Shown one piece after another: positions 17,988 to 27,178 of a DNA stretch of 61,874 nucleotides. How positions within the stretch are numbered: the first letter of the stretch is position 1; each line of letters begins with the position of its first letter. The stretch is from Oceanobacillus neutriphilus. Lineage in GTDB: Bacteria > Bacillota > Bacilli > Bacillales > Amphibacillaceae. Position numbers and translations under genes: made by a program. Location of the stretch: assembly GCF_014645515.1 (NCBI RefSeq), contig NZ_BMLW01000022.1, positions 295 through 62,168 of the forward strand, read 5' to 3'. A model generated the notes under the pieces. The model saw only the letters and a list, made by a program, of their open reading frames with translations, was not told where the DNA came from and did no database searches.

Positions 17988-20039
17988 ATGTTAGATCAGC
18001 GCTCCATTCGACTAGTTGAAGAAATAATGAACCATGAAAAGATTACAAAGCTGGAGTTGATGCAGCAGTTAAAATTATCCGACCGGCAGCTGATGTATGA
18101 CTTTGAGAAGGTGAACGGAATATTGGAAGGTTTCAATATTCCAAAGTTAGAAATCAGTCATCGATACTTTCGGATTTCGGCAGAAGCGAAAGAGATTTTA
18201 AGGGAAAAATTACATTCTGACCGGAGCATCGGACAATATAATTTTTCCGAGGATAATCGAATTTATATGATTTATCTTTATGTTTATATCAGGAAAGAGC
18301 CTGTATCTAATTTTCACTTGCAATCTCTGTTTAAAGTAAGTAAAAACACCGCTCTAAGTGATGTGCGAAGGTTAAAGCAGAATTGTCAGGAGAAGGGACT
18401 GATCTTCAGATACAGCCGGAATGAAGGATACTGTATTGAGGGCAATGAGATGGAGAAACGAAGAAGTGTTATTTCATGTATCCATCAATTATTAGGCCAA
18501 TCCATGGGAGAGGAATTTATCATTTATATTCTCAGAGCATGGAATCAGGAGGAGTCTTTAAAACAGACAAGGGATGTCATGCAAAAATGGCTTGCAGAGC
18601 ATGGGGTGCAATTAGTTAAAACAAGAAAAATTGAACTGATTTATTATTTTACATTTTTTCAGGCAGGAGGAAAAGAAGAATTATACTTTTTGGAGGAAGA
18701 GAAGGAGTTGCTGACAAAGCAATCGTTACTTCCTTTGGCAGGTTCTCTTTCTGAACAGTTGTATGGAGAGGAGAGAGCAGGGCAGGAAGTATACCTTGTA
18801 ACGATTTTGTTACTAACAGCAATAGAGCATATTCAGCGGGTGGACACCCCTGAGCTATTAACATTATCAGAGGAGATTATTGAGGAGTTTGAAAAAAATA
18901 CACTGCTTCCTGTGAAGAATAAACAGCTCCTGAAAGAAAGTTTATTTAATCACTTAGTTCCTGCTTACTTTCGAATTTTATTTGAAATTCCTTTTCATAA
19001 TCCTTTATCAACGACGATCCAATCGGAGTATGCTGAGCTGTTCCAATTTGTAAAACGCTCCTTGTCGCCACTGGAGAGCTGGACAAGAAAAGAAATAAGT
19101 GAGGACGAAATTGGATTCTTCACCATGCATTTTGGCAGTATTATCGATCGTCAAAATACAATGGAAATCGGACGGGTTACGGGATTAATTGTTTGTGCAA
19201 ATGGAATTAGTTCATCCATGATGCTCGCTTCTCAACTGAAAGAATTATTTCCGGAAATATATTTTTCAAAGGTATTTAATGGAGATCAATTTGCTGATAT
19301 ATCTGTGCAAAACTATGATTTAGTATTTTCAACCATACCAGTAGAATCTTCCAAGCCGACATTTGTAGTGAAGCCATTGATGACACAGGTGGAAAAGAAA
19401 CATTTACTGCAGTCCGTTTATAAATATTTTCCTAATTTATCGAGCCATTCAAAGCATTTGATGATTGATGAGATTATGGCCGTAATCAAAAATAATGCAA
19501 CAGTCACCAATGAAGAAAAGCTTTATGGAAGTCTCGTTCAATTATTTTATGCAACAAGTAATCAAAAAGAGGTGTATAAACCTATGTTATCCGAGTTATT
19601 GACAAAAGATATGATTCAAATCACCGAAGAGTCGCTGGAGTGGGAGGAAGCAATCCGTAAAGCTGCTATTCCGTTACTCGACCAAAATAATATTCAAGAA
19701 TCATATGTAGAAGCGATGATTAATAATGTGAAAGAATTGGGAACTTATATCCACGTTGGAAAAGGTGTAGGTATCCCCCATGCGAGACCTGAGAATGGTG
19801 TAAATAAGTTAGGTATGTCCATGCTTAAATTAAAGAGGCCAACTGCATTATTAGGAAAAGAAGAGCATCAGATTGATTTAATCATTTGCTTAGCAGCAGT
19901 GGATAATGAAGCGCATTTAAAAGCTTTGGCCCAATTAACCAAAATTTTAGGGAATGCTTCTTTTATTAACCGTTTGAAAGAAACAGATTCCATAGACGAA
20001 ATGATATCAACTATTCAAGAGGGGGAAAAGGTGTTATGA
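17988..20039 (+). CDS. PRD-containing transcriptional regulator with EIIB-like and EIIA domains
   Basis: A 683-residue BglG/MtlR/LicR-type regulator: N-terminal helix-turn-helix domains (to about 170), two PRDs (about 180-390), an EIIB-like domain with Cys403 (VCANGISSS) and a C-terminal EIIA-2 domain with active His598 (GIPHA). Such proteins activate PTS operons according to their phosphorylation state. No separate EIIA gene exists in the operon, so the EIIA domain may also donate phosphate to the EIIB encoded next. ATG 17988 follows AGAGGTGA. Its stop overlaps the EIIB start by four bases. Confidence 0.9.
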   Translation: MLDQRSIRLVEEIMNHEKITKLELMQQLKLSDRQLMYDFEKVNGILEGFNIPKLEISHRYFRISAEAKEILREKLHSDRSIGQYNFSEDNRIYMIYLYVYIRKEPVSNFHLQSLFKVSKNTALSDVRRLKQNCQEKGLIFRYSRNEGYCIEGNEMEKRRSVISCIHQLLGQSMGEEFIIYILRAWNQEESLKQTRDVMQKWLAEHGVQLVKTRKIELIYYFTFFQAGGKEELYFLEEEKELLTKQSLLPLAGSLSEQLYGEERAGQEVYLVTILLLTAIEHIQRVDTPELLTLSEEIIEEFEKNTLLPVKNKQLLKESLFNHLVPAYFRILFEIPFHNPLSTTIQSEYAELFQFVKRSLSPLESWTRKEISEDEIGFFTMHFGSIIDRQNTMEIGRVTGLIVCANGISSSMMLASQLKELFPEIYFSKVFNGDQFADISVQNYDLVFSTIPVESSKPTFVVKPLMTQVEKKHLLQSVYKYFPNLSSHSKHLMIDEIMAVIKNNATVTNEEKLYGSLVQLFYATSNQKEVYKPMLSELLTKDMIQITEESLEWEEAIRKAAIPLLDQNNIQESYVEAMINNVKELGTYIHVGKGVGIPHARPENGVNKLGMSMLKLKRPTALLGKEEHQIDLIICLAAVDNEAHLKALAQLTKILGNASFINRLKETDSIDEMISTIQEGEKVL

Positions 20040-20317
20040 AAATTTTAACAGTGTGTGGATCAGGGTTAGGTACGAGTTTTATGGTAGAAATGAATATTAA
20101 TCAAATTTTACAAGAATTAGGTGTAACGGGGATAGAGGTGGCACATTCAGATTTGAGTTCTGCAACTCCGGGTGATGCAGATGTCTTTTTCTTAGCGAAG
20201 GATATTGCTGACGGGGGAAGCCATTTAGGTGAAGTTATCGTCATGGAAAGTATTATTGATATGGATGAGCTGCGTGAAAAGGTAGAGAAATTGGTACGTG
20301 AAAAAGGATATCTATAA
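20036..20317 (+). CDS. ulaB: PTS ascorbate-family EIIB component
   Basis: A 93-residue cytoplasmic phosphocarrier of the UlaB/SgaB type, with active Cys7 in VCGSGLGTSFM. It passes phosphate from EIIA to the incoming sugar. It overlaps the regulator gene by four bases and precedes the EIIC gene. The symbol reflects the family; the true substrate may not be ascorbate. Confidence 0.88.
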   Translation: MKILTVCGSGLGTSFMVEMNINQILQELGVTGIEVAHSDLSSATPGDADVFFLAKDIADGGSHLGEVIVMESIIDMDELREKVEKLVREKGYL

Positions 20318-20349
20318 AAGTTACTTAACTGAAAAGGGAGGTTTTCCAT

Positions 20350-21708
20350 GTGAGTACAATGATTGATATTTTAAGTGAACCGGCGATACTCGTAGCTTTA
20401 ATAGCTTTAATTGGTTTAATTGCTCAGAAGAAAGGAATAGCGGATACCGTTAAGGGAACAACAAAAACTTTTGTCGGTTTCCTTGTTATTGCAGCTGGCG
20501 CCGGCATTCTGTCTGGATCCTTAACACCATTTGGATCGATGTTTGAAGAGGCTTTTAATGTATCGGGTGTCGTGCCGAATAATGAAGCAGTAGTTGCATT
20601 AGCTTTGACCGATTATGGAACGACTACAGCCCTGATTATGTTTTTTGGGATGATTGTCAATATATTAATTGCCCGTTTTACCAGATATAAATATATCTTC
20701 TTAACAGGGCATCATACGCTTTATTTAGCTTGTATGCTGGCTGTTATTATGGCGGTTGCCGGTTTTAATACATTCGGGTTAATTGCCGCAGGCTCAGTTG
20801 CTTTGGGGATTGTGATGACATTATCTCCGGCAATCTTACAGCCTTTTATGCGTCAATTAACTGGAAACGATAATGTTGCACTGGGACATTTCAGCGCTGT
20901 TGGGTACGCAGCAAGCGGCTTAGTTGGAAAACTATTTAAGGGAAGTAAAGAAACGTCTACAGAGAATATCAAATTCCCAAATGGTTTAGGCTTTTTGCGG
21001 GATAGCACAGTAAGTATTGCTTTAACGATGATAGTCATGTATTTAATTGTTGCTTTCTTTGCAGGTCCGACGTTTATTGAAGCGGAATTAAGCGGAGGTA
21101 CAAATTTTCTTGTATTCTCATTAATTCAGGCAGGCACATTTGCTGCAGGGGTATTCGTCATCCTTTCTGGGGTGCGCCTTGTACTTGCTGAAATTGTACC
21201 GGCATTTAAAGGTATCTCTACAAAACTGGTTCCAAACGCTAAACCGGCATTGGATGTACCTATTATTTTTACGTATGCACCAAATGCTGTATTAATTGGT
21301 TTTTTTGCCAGTTTCCTTGGCGGTATCGCAAGTATGGTAGCTATGATTTTCTTGGGAGGGGTAATTATTCTTCCAGGCGTCGTTCCTCACTTTTTTACCG
21401 GAGCAGCAGCTGGGGTGTTTGGTAATGCTACCGGCGGATTTAAAGGATCTGTTGCCGGCGCATTTGTGAACGGGATTATTATTTCCTTCTTACCAGTTTT
21501 CTTAATGCCGGTACTCGGAGATTTAGGGTTTGCAAATACAACCTTCTCTGATGCTGACTTTGGTGTATCAGGTATCTTCTTTGGAAGTCTGGCAAACTAT
21601 GGCGGACCAATTGCCATAACGATTAGCTTAGCAGTGATTATTCTTCTGATGATTATTCCAGGGAAAAAGAAAAATAATAATCAATCACAGCAGTCGAAAG
21701 TGGGTTAA
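20350..21708 (+). CDS. ulaA: PTS ascorbate-family EIIC permease
   Basis: A 452-residue UlaA/SgaT-type permease with about eleven membrane helices. Recognisable segments include FVGFLVIAAGAGIL, TGHHTLYLACM and the ALDVPIIFTYAPNAVLIGF region. It forms the sugar channel with EIIB. The start is GTG 20350, 9 bases after GGGAGG; an ATG two bases upstream is out of frame. The ascorbate-degrading enzymes UlaG, UlaD, UlaE and UlaF are not nearby. Confidence 0.92.
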   Translation: MSTMIDILSEPAILVALIALIGLIAQKKGIADTVKGTTKTFVGFLVIAAGAGILSGSLTPFGSMFEEAFNVSGVVPNNEAVVALALTDYGTTTALIMFFGMIVNILIARFTRYKYIFLTGHHTLYLACMLAVIMAVAGFNTFGLIAAGSVALGIVMTLSPAILQPFMRQLTGNDNVALGHFSAVGYAASGLVGKLFKGSKETSTENIKFPNGLGFLRDSTVSIALTMIVMYLIVAFFAGPTFIEAELSGGTNFLVFSLIQAGTFAAGVFVILSGVRLVLAEIVPAFKGISTKLVPNAKPALDVPIIFTYAPNAVLIGFFASFLGGIASMVAMIFLGGVIILPGVVPHFFTGAAAGVFGNATGGFKGSVAGAFVNGIIISFLPVFLMPVLGDLGFANTTFSDADFGVSGIFFGSLANYGGPIAITISLAVIILLMIIPGKKKNNNQSQQSKVG

Positions 21709-21726
21709 GGAGAAATTGAAGATAGA

Positions 21727-21769
21727 GAACAAGTACATATAAATGAGAAGTTCTTATATGCACTTGTTC
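21727..21769 (+). terminator. Hairpin between the EIIC gene and tkt
   Basis: GAACAAGTaCATATAA pairs with TTATATGcACTTGTTC with a single mismatch. There is no long T-run, so it may weaken rather than stop transcription into tkt. Confidence 0.55.
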
Positions 21770-21816
21770 TGTTATATTATCAAACGAAATTCATCTTATA
21801 ATGGAGGCAGATTTTT

Positions 21817-23811
21817 ATGACTACGAAGGATTATACTATTTCGGAACTATCCATTAACACAATTCGAACACTAACCATTGACAGTGTAGAGAAAGCACAG
21901 CATGGTCATGCAGGGATGCCAATGGGAGCAGCGGCAATGGCTTATGCTTTATGGAAAAAGCATTTAACGATTAATCCGGAAAATCCAAGCTGGTTCAATC
22001 GGGACCGCTTTGTACTCTCGGCAGGGCATGGGTCCAATCTTCTTTATAATTTATTACATTTGTCCGGTTATCCTGTTACTATTGATGATTTAAAGCAGAC
22101 AAGGCAGTGGGGAAGTAAAACACCCGGGCATCCGGAATACGGAATTACTCCTGGAGTAGAAGCGACTACAGGTCCATTAGGTCAAGGCATCCCGGTCAGC
22201 GTGGGAATGACCATTGCTGAAAAACATTTAGCTGAGGTTTATAATAAGCCTAACTATAAAATGGTGGATCATTATACGTATACGATTTGCGGTGACGGTG
22301 ATTTAATGGAAGGTGTTTCCTATGAAGCTATTTCCCTTGCAGGACATCTTCAGCTGGATAAGCTTATTGTTCTCTATGATTCTAATGATATCAGTTTAGA
22401 TGGCGATTTAGATATTTCGTTTAGCGATCATATCCAAAAACGTTTTGAAGCAGCACGCTGGCAGTATCTAAAGGTAGAAGATGGCAACGATGTAGAAGCA
22501 ATTTCAAAAGCAATTGGAGAGGCGAAACAAGATCAAGAGCATCCAACAGTTATTGAAATAAAAACTACCATTGGGTATGGCTCCCCAAGCTTACAAGGGA
22601 CGCATCATGCACACAGTGACCCATTAGGAAAAGAGGAAATGGAACGTACGAAAAAAGCATATGGCTGGGAGCATGAACCTTTTCATGTACCAGAAGAAGT
22701 ATATGCTGATTTCACGTCCATTAAAGAGAAGGGAAAGTCTGCCGAGAAGAACTGGCAACATCTGTTTGAAGCCTATAAAGCAGATTATCCTGAACTTGCA
22801 GAGCAATTAGAACGAATTATTGACGGCGAACTGGCTGATGGCTGGGATACAGAACTTCCAACATATTCTTCAAAAGACACGCTGGCAACACGGGTAGCAT
22901 CTGGGGATACATTAAATAAATTAGCACAGAAACTTCCTGAGTTTATAGGTGGTTCTGCAGACTTGGATTCGTCTACAAAAACACGGTTAACGAATGAAGC
23001 GGATATTAAAAGAGGTCAATATCAAGGAAGAAACCTCCGTTTTGGTGTCCGGGAGTTTGCAATGGGAGCGATCGCTAATGGCTTAGCACTGCATCATTTA
23101 CGCCCATTTATCAGTACATTCTTTGTATTTTCGGATTATCTGCGTCCGGCAATCCGTTTAGCTTCTTTAATGGAGCTGCCAGTGACATATGTATTCACAC
23201 ATGATTCTGTTGCTGTAGGACAGGATGGCCCAACCCATCAGCCGATCGAGCATTTGGCATCCTTCCGGGCAATGCCGGGGTTGTCTGTCATCCGTCCGGC
23301 AGATGCAAATGAAACGAAAGAAGCGTGGAAGCTGGCGGTAGAAAATACTTCCCAACCAACCATGCTTGTGCTTGGCAGACAAGGTTTACCTACATTAAAG
23401 GATTCAGCAGAGCTTGCCAAAGAGGGTGTTGAAAAAGGTGCTTATGTGATTTCTGAAGCAGATCAAGAGCCGGAAGGAATTCTGATTGCTGCCGGCTCAG
23501 AGGTCAGCTTAGCTGTAGAAGCTCAAAAAGAATTAGAAAAACAGGGTATATTCGTTAATGTTGTTAGTATGCCAAGCTGGGACCGTTTTGAAAAGCAGCC
23601 GGAAGCTTATAAAGAGAGTGTTCTGCCGAAAATTATAAAAAAACGTGTTTCTATTGAAATGGGCTCCAAGCTTGGATGGCGGGAATATGTCGGCGACAGC
23701 GGCATTGTTATGAGTATTGATTCATTCGGTGCATCTGCACCTGGAAATGAAGTTATTGAAAAATATGGTTACACGGTTGAAAATGTAATAAATACGTATA
23801 AGAAATTATAA
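21817..23811 (+). CDS. tkt: Transketolase
   Basis: A 664-residue full-length thiamine-diphosphate enzyme of the pentose phosphate pathway, moving two-carbon units between sugar phosphates. It has KAQHGHAGMPMG, the GHGSNLLYN motif, the cofactor motif GDGDLMEG (about 156-163) and the late DSVAVGQDGPTHQP segment. The start follows GGAGG. Lying behind an ascorbate-type PTS, it probably handles the xylulose-5-phosphate or related product of the imported sugar. It may be a second, inducible transketolase rather than the housekeeping one. Confidence 0.95.
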   Translation: MTTKDYTISELSINTIRTLTIDSVEKAQHGHAGMPMGAAAMAYALWKKHLTINPENPSWFNRDRFVLSAGHGSNLLYNLLHLSGYPVTIDDLKQTRQWGSKTPGHPEYGITPGVEATTGPLGQGIPVSVGMTIAEKHLAEVYNKPNYKMVDHYTYTICGDGDLMEGVSYEAISLAGHLQLDKLIVLYDSNDISLDGDLDISFSDHIQKRFEAARWQYLKVEDGNDVEAISKAIGEAKQDQEHPTVIEIKTTIGYGSPSLQGTHHAHSDPLGKEEMERTKKAYGWEHEPFHVPEEVYADFTSIKEKGKSAEKNWQHLFEAYKADYPELAEQLERIIDGELADGWDTELPTYSSKDTLATRVASGDTLNKLAQKLPEFIGGSADLDSSTKTRLTNEADIKRGQYQGRNLRFGVREFAMGAIANGLALHHLRPFISTFFVFSDYLRPAIRLASLMELPVTYVFTHDSVAVGQDGPTHQPIEHLASFRAMPGLSVIRPADANETKEAWKLAVENTSQPTMLVLGRQGLPTLKDSAELAKEGVEKGAYVISEADQEPEGILIAAGSEVSLAVEAQKELEKQGIFVNVVSMPSWDRFEKQPEAYKESVLPKIIKKRVSIEMGSKLGWREYVGDSGIVMSIDSFGASAPGNEVIEKYGYTVENVINTYKKL

Positions 23812-23866
23812 TAAGATACAGGGACAAAAAATAGCAGCTTAGCATATTTACAAGTAAAATCAACAA

Positions 23867-23917
23867 AATAACATTCATTTACCCCAATCATTAAAGGATA
23901 AATGGATGTTATTTTTT
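23867..23917. terminator. Bidirectional terminator between tkt and the rpiR-family gene
   Basis: AATAACATTCATTTA pairs with TAAATGGATGTTATT (one mismatch), followed by T-rich sequence. Confidence 0.85.
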
Positions 23918-23962
23918 ATGTTTTTATTGCAGGAAATTATCTTTTCCCCGTGTAAATTTTTA

Positions 23963-24760
23963 TTAACTATACTTGTTAATGGCATCTAAAGTTTTTTGCC
24001 GTACATGCATTAATTCTTCGTTGTTAAGCAGTTTATATGTTAATAGATCAAGCAGAAAGAGACCGGGCAGCTGAGAATTAATAAACTTAGGGTCATCGAT
24101 GTATCTGTAACTTGAAATAAGAATAACCTCATCAGCAAGCTTTGTTAAAACAGTTTGTTCGAAATTAGTTACGACGATCACTGTAGCTTTATTGTTTTTT
24201 GCTATTTGTGCTGCGTCGATAACTGGCTTCGTTTTACCGGAATTTGAGAAACAAACGATTAAATCGTTTTCCTGCAGCAGACTGCTCTTCATTAATAGAT
24301 CATGTGCATCTGTCACAGATTCAGAGGAAATCCCCATTCGGTATATTCTGCTGTTGAATTCATGTGCAATTAAGCCAGAGTTGCCAATTCCGCAAAATAA
24401 CACCTTATTTTTGCTTGAGATGAGTTTGACAATTCTATTTGTCTGCTCCTCGCTAAAAAACTGCTGTGTGGATTTAATAATCGTTTGGTAATAATTGTAT
24501 ACTGTTTCGAATGTATGATCACTTTTCTTATTTTCTGTACTGGTTCCAATCAAAGAAAATTTCATCTGCTGAAACGTATTGAAATCAATTTTTTTGCAAA
24601 ATCTGGTTATACTAGCTGGAGATACCTGAATCGCTTCAGATAGTTCAATAATGGTTTTATCACGAATAGAAGCTTTATTGACAAGTAAATATTTGGTTAT
24701 TTTTTTATCAATATCTGTTAATGAAGAATTGTATTTTTGAATCCTATTCTCAAAATTCAA
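23963..24760 (-). CDS. RpiR-family regulator of the amino-sugar operon
   Basis: A 265-residue MurR/RpiR-type regulator: N-terminal helix-turn-helix (about 1-75, with VSPASITRFCKKI) and a C-terminal SIS sugar-phosphate binding domain (about 105-240, with FCGIGNSGLIAHEF and CFSNSGKT). TTG 24760 follows GGAGAG. It is divergent from the EIICB-nanE-nagB operon and probably responds to an amino-sugar 6-phosphate such as ManNAc-6P or GlcNAc-6P, as NanR-type RpiR proteins do. The effector is inferred from context. Confidence 0.88.
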   Translation of the reverse strand: MNFENRIQKYNSSLTDIDKKITKYLLVNKASIRDKTIIELSEAIQVSPASITRFCKKIDFNTFQQMKFSLIGTSTENKKSDHTFETVYNYYQTIIKSTQQFFSEEQTNRIVKLISSKNKVLFCGIGNSGLIAHEFNSRIYRMGISSESVTDAHDLLMKSSLLQENDLIVCFSNSGKTKPVIDAAQIAKNNKATVIVVTNFEQTVLTKLADEVILISSYRYIDDPKFINSQLPGLFLLDLLTYKLLNNEELMHVRQKTLDAINKYS

Positions 24761-24795
24761 CGGATTTCTCTCCTTTCTTAACGCTGACTAATTTC

Positions 24796-24804
24796 ATCAT
24801 ACCA
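24796..24804 (-). promoter_or_regulatory. Extended -10 element of the rpiR-family gene
   Basis: Read leftward, TGGTATGAT is an extended -10 element about 35 bases before the start codon. It lies 12 bases from the -35 box of the divergent PTS promoter, so one bound repressor could cover both. Confidence 0.4.
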
Positions 24805-24816
24805 TCAAATAATATA

Positions 24817-24845
24817 TTGACATAGATGAAAGCGTTTGTTAATAT
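24817..24845 (+). promoter_or_regulatory. Sigma-A promoter of the EIICB-nanE-nagB operon
   Basis: TTGACA and TAATAT are 17 bases apart, 36 bases before the EIICB start. Confidence 0.75.
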
Positions 24846-24880
24846 AATTGTGAAAATAATTTTCTTGAGGAGTTAAGTAT

Positions 24881-26431
24881 ATGAAAAAGTTTTTCGGTAA
24901 GGCGCAGCAATTTGGGAAATCATTTATGCTGCCTATTGCAATTCTTCCTGCTGCAGGTCTTTTATTAGGAATTGGTGGAGCTTTATCTAATCCAAATACA
25001 ATCAGTGCGTATCCAATCCTGGATCAATTTTTGCTCCAGGCGATTTTTACGATAATGAGCTCAGCTGGCGACATTGTATTTGCGAATTTACCAGTAATAT
25101 TTGCAGTTGGCGTTGCCATTGGAATGGCAAGGTCAGATAAAGGTACAGCTGGTTTAGCTGCTTTAATTGGTTACTTAGTAATGAATGCAACGATAAATGC
25201 TATTTTACTGATTACCGATAATCTGGCTGCAGATAATCTTTCCGCAGTCGGGCAGGGTGTTACCTTAGGAATTCAAACATTAGAATCTGGCGTTTTTGGC
25301 GGGATTATTGTTGGGATAATGGCAGGGTTATTGCATAACCGGTTTAATAAAATTGAGCTGCCGCAATTCTTAGGATTCTTTGGCGGATCACGATTTGTAC
25401 CGATTGTAACCTCATTTGGGGCAATTATACTCGGAACAATAATGTATTATGTATGGCCAATGATTCAAACTGTCATTTTCAGCTTTGGAGACATTGTTAA
25501 CGCAACCGGCTATATTGGAACATTTTTCTATGGATTTATTTTACGTATGTTAGGACCATTTGGGCTGCATCATATTTTCTATCTTCCATTTTGGCAAACA
25601 GGCCTGGGGGGAGCTTTAGAAATAGGCGGGCAATTAGTACAGGGTACACAAAACATCTTCTTTGCGCAGTTAGGTGACCCAGAAACGACAAAATTCTTTG
25701 AAGGCACCTCACGTTTTATGTCTGGACGATTTATTACGATGATGTTTGGTCTATTAGGGGCAGCCTATGCTATTTATCGTACGGCTAAGCCTGAAAATAA
25801 GAAGGTTGTCGGCGGATTAATGCTGTCAGCAGCGTTAACTTCCTTCTTAACCGGGATCACAGAGCCATTAGAATTCTCATTCTTGTTTGTTGCTCCATTA
25901 CTCTATGTAGTGCATGCGATTTTTGACGGTCTGGCATTTATGCTGGCTCATATTTTCCAAATAACAATTGGGCAAACCTTCTCCGGAGGATTTATTGACT
26001 TCATATTGTTTGGAGTATTGCAAGGGGAGGCATTAACTAACTGGATGTACGTTATCCCAATCGGTATTATTTGGTTCTTCTTATATTTCTTTACGTTCAC
26101 ATTCTTAATTAAGAAGTTTAATTTTAAAACACCTGGACGTGAAGACAAGAAAGCAGAAGATGATACGACAGTTCAAACAGCTCCAGTATCTGGCGCAGAA
26201 CGGCCATCTGCGATCATCCAAGCATTGGGTGGAAGAGATAACCTTGTTGATGTCGATAATTGTGCAACAAGATTGCGTGTCACGGTTAAAGATGGAGAAA
26301 TGATAAATAAAGAAGCTCTGCAAGAAACAGGCAGTAAAGGGGTTATTGTAAAAGGTGAAGGCGTACAGGTCATCTATGGTCCCCAGGTTTCTGTTATAAA
26401 GAATGAAATTGAAGAAGAATTAGAGAAATAA
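24881..26431 (+). CDS. PTS EIICB of the glucose/N-acetylglucosamine/maltose family
   Basis: A 516-residue fused transporter. The EIIC part (to about 415, about ten helices) includes LPAAGLLLGIGGAL, GLHHIFYLPFW and GITEPLEFSFLF. A linker leads to an EIIB domain with phosphorylated Cys461 (DNCATRLRV). No EIIA is fused, so EIIA-Glc must come from elsewhere. The nanE and nagB neighbours suggest N-acetylmannosamine (or GlcNAc) as substrate, though the sequence also recalls MalX/GlvC proteins. The start ATG follows GAGGAG. Confidence 0.9.
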   Translation: MKKFFGKAQQFGKSFMLPIAILPAAGLLLGIGGALSNPNTISAYPILDQFLLQAIFTIMSSAGDIVFANLPVIFAVGVAIGMARSDKGTAGLAALIGYLVMNATINAILLITDNLAADNLSAVGQGVTLGIQTLESGVFGGIIVGIMAGLLHNRFNKIELPQFLGFFGGSRFVPIVTSFGAIILGTIMYYVWPMIQTVIFSFGDIVNATGYIGTFFYGFILRMLGPFGLHHIFYLPFWQTGLGGALEIGGQLVQGTQNIFFAQLGDPETTKFFEGTSRFMSGRFITMMFGLLGAAYAIYRTAKPENKKVVGGLMLSAALTSFLTGITEPLEFSFLFVAPLLYVVHAIFDGLAFMLAHIFQITIGQTFSGGFIDFILFGVLQGEALTNWMYVIPIGIIWFFLYFFTFTFLIKKFNFKTPGREDKKAEDDTTVQTAPVSGAERPSAIIQALGGRDNLVDVDNCATRLRVTVKDGEMINKEALQETGSKGVIVKGEGVQVIYGPQVSVIKNEIEEELEK

Positions 26432-26446
26432 TAGGAGTTGAACGTT

Positions 26447-27124
26447 TTGAAATTACCAAATAATTTAATCGTATCGTGCCAAGCGCTGGAGGATGAACCA
26501 CTTCATTCATCTTTTATCATGAGCAAGATGGCGCTGGCTGCTGCTCAAGGTGGAGCAAAGGGGATACGGGCTAATTCCAAAGAAGATATTATCGAGATAA
26601 AGAAAGAAGTTTCTCTTCCTGTAATTGGAATTGTAAAACGAAATTACCAGGGATCAGATGTCTATATTACTGCAACGAGTAAGGAAGCAGATGAATTAAT
26701 GGAAAGCGGCTGTGAAGTAATTGCGATGGACGCAACTATTAGCGAAAGACCAAAAGAATCATTGAAGGAATTAGTTAACTATGTGAGAGAGCATGCCCCG
26801 CATGTTGAACTAATGGCGGATATATCCACTGTTGAGGAAGCAATTACAGCTGACAAACTGGGATTTGATTACATTGGAACAACATTACATGGCTATACCA
26901 AGCATACTAAAGGTAAAAAAATATATGATCAAGATTTTGCCTTTCTAAAAGAAGTATTGCAAGCAGTGAAAAAACCAGTCATCGCTGAAGGAAATATTAT
27001 AACACCGGATATGCTGAAGAAATCCTTTGGATTAGGAGTGCATGCAACCGTTGTTGGCGGTGCAATTACAAGACCAAAAGACATTACAAGCCGATTTGCT
27101 AATGAAATCAAAGATTTGCTTTAA
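26447..27124 (+). CDS. nanE: N-acetylmannosamine-6-phosphate 2-epimerase NanE
   Basis: A TIM-barrel enzyme of about 225 residues that converts ManNAc-6P to GlcNAc-6P. Motifs: QALEDEPLH near the start, [23 protein letters not shown]-like [12 protein letters not shown] and VIAEGNI with [12 protein letters not shown] 26447 lies 9 bases after AGGAG; the TTG at 26438 touches the ribosome site and is unlikely. It follows the EIICB gene by 15 bases. No nanA (sialate lyase) or nanK is present, which points to uptake of free ManNAc as 6-phosphate. Confidence 0.93.
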   Translation: MKLPNNLIVSCQALEDEPLHSSFIMSKMALAAAQGGAKGIRANSKEDIIEIKKEVSLPVIGIVKRNYQGSDVYITATSKEADELMESGCEVIAMDATISERPKESLKELVNYVREHAPHVELMADISTVEEAITADKLGFDYIGTTLHGYTKHTKGKKIYDQDFAFLKEVLQAVKKPVIAEGNIITPDMLKKSFGLGVHATVVGGAITRPKDITSRFANEIKDLL

Positions 27125-27178
27125 AATTGGCCGATGCTTATAACGAATGCCAAGGACTATTTGGGGGGGAATTGAAAA

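Noticed and set aside
24827..24840. TGAAAGCGTTTGTT as a cre site in the EIICB promoter
   Set aside because: Three positions differ from the consensus, including both bases of the final CA, so it is not listed as a feature.
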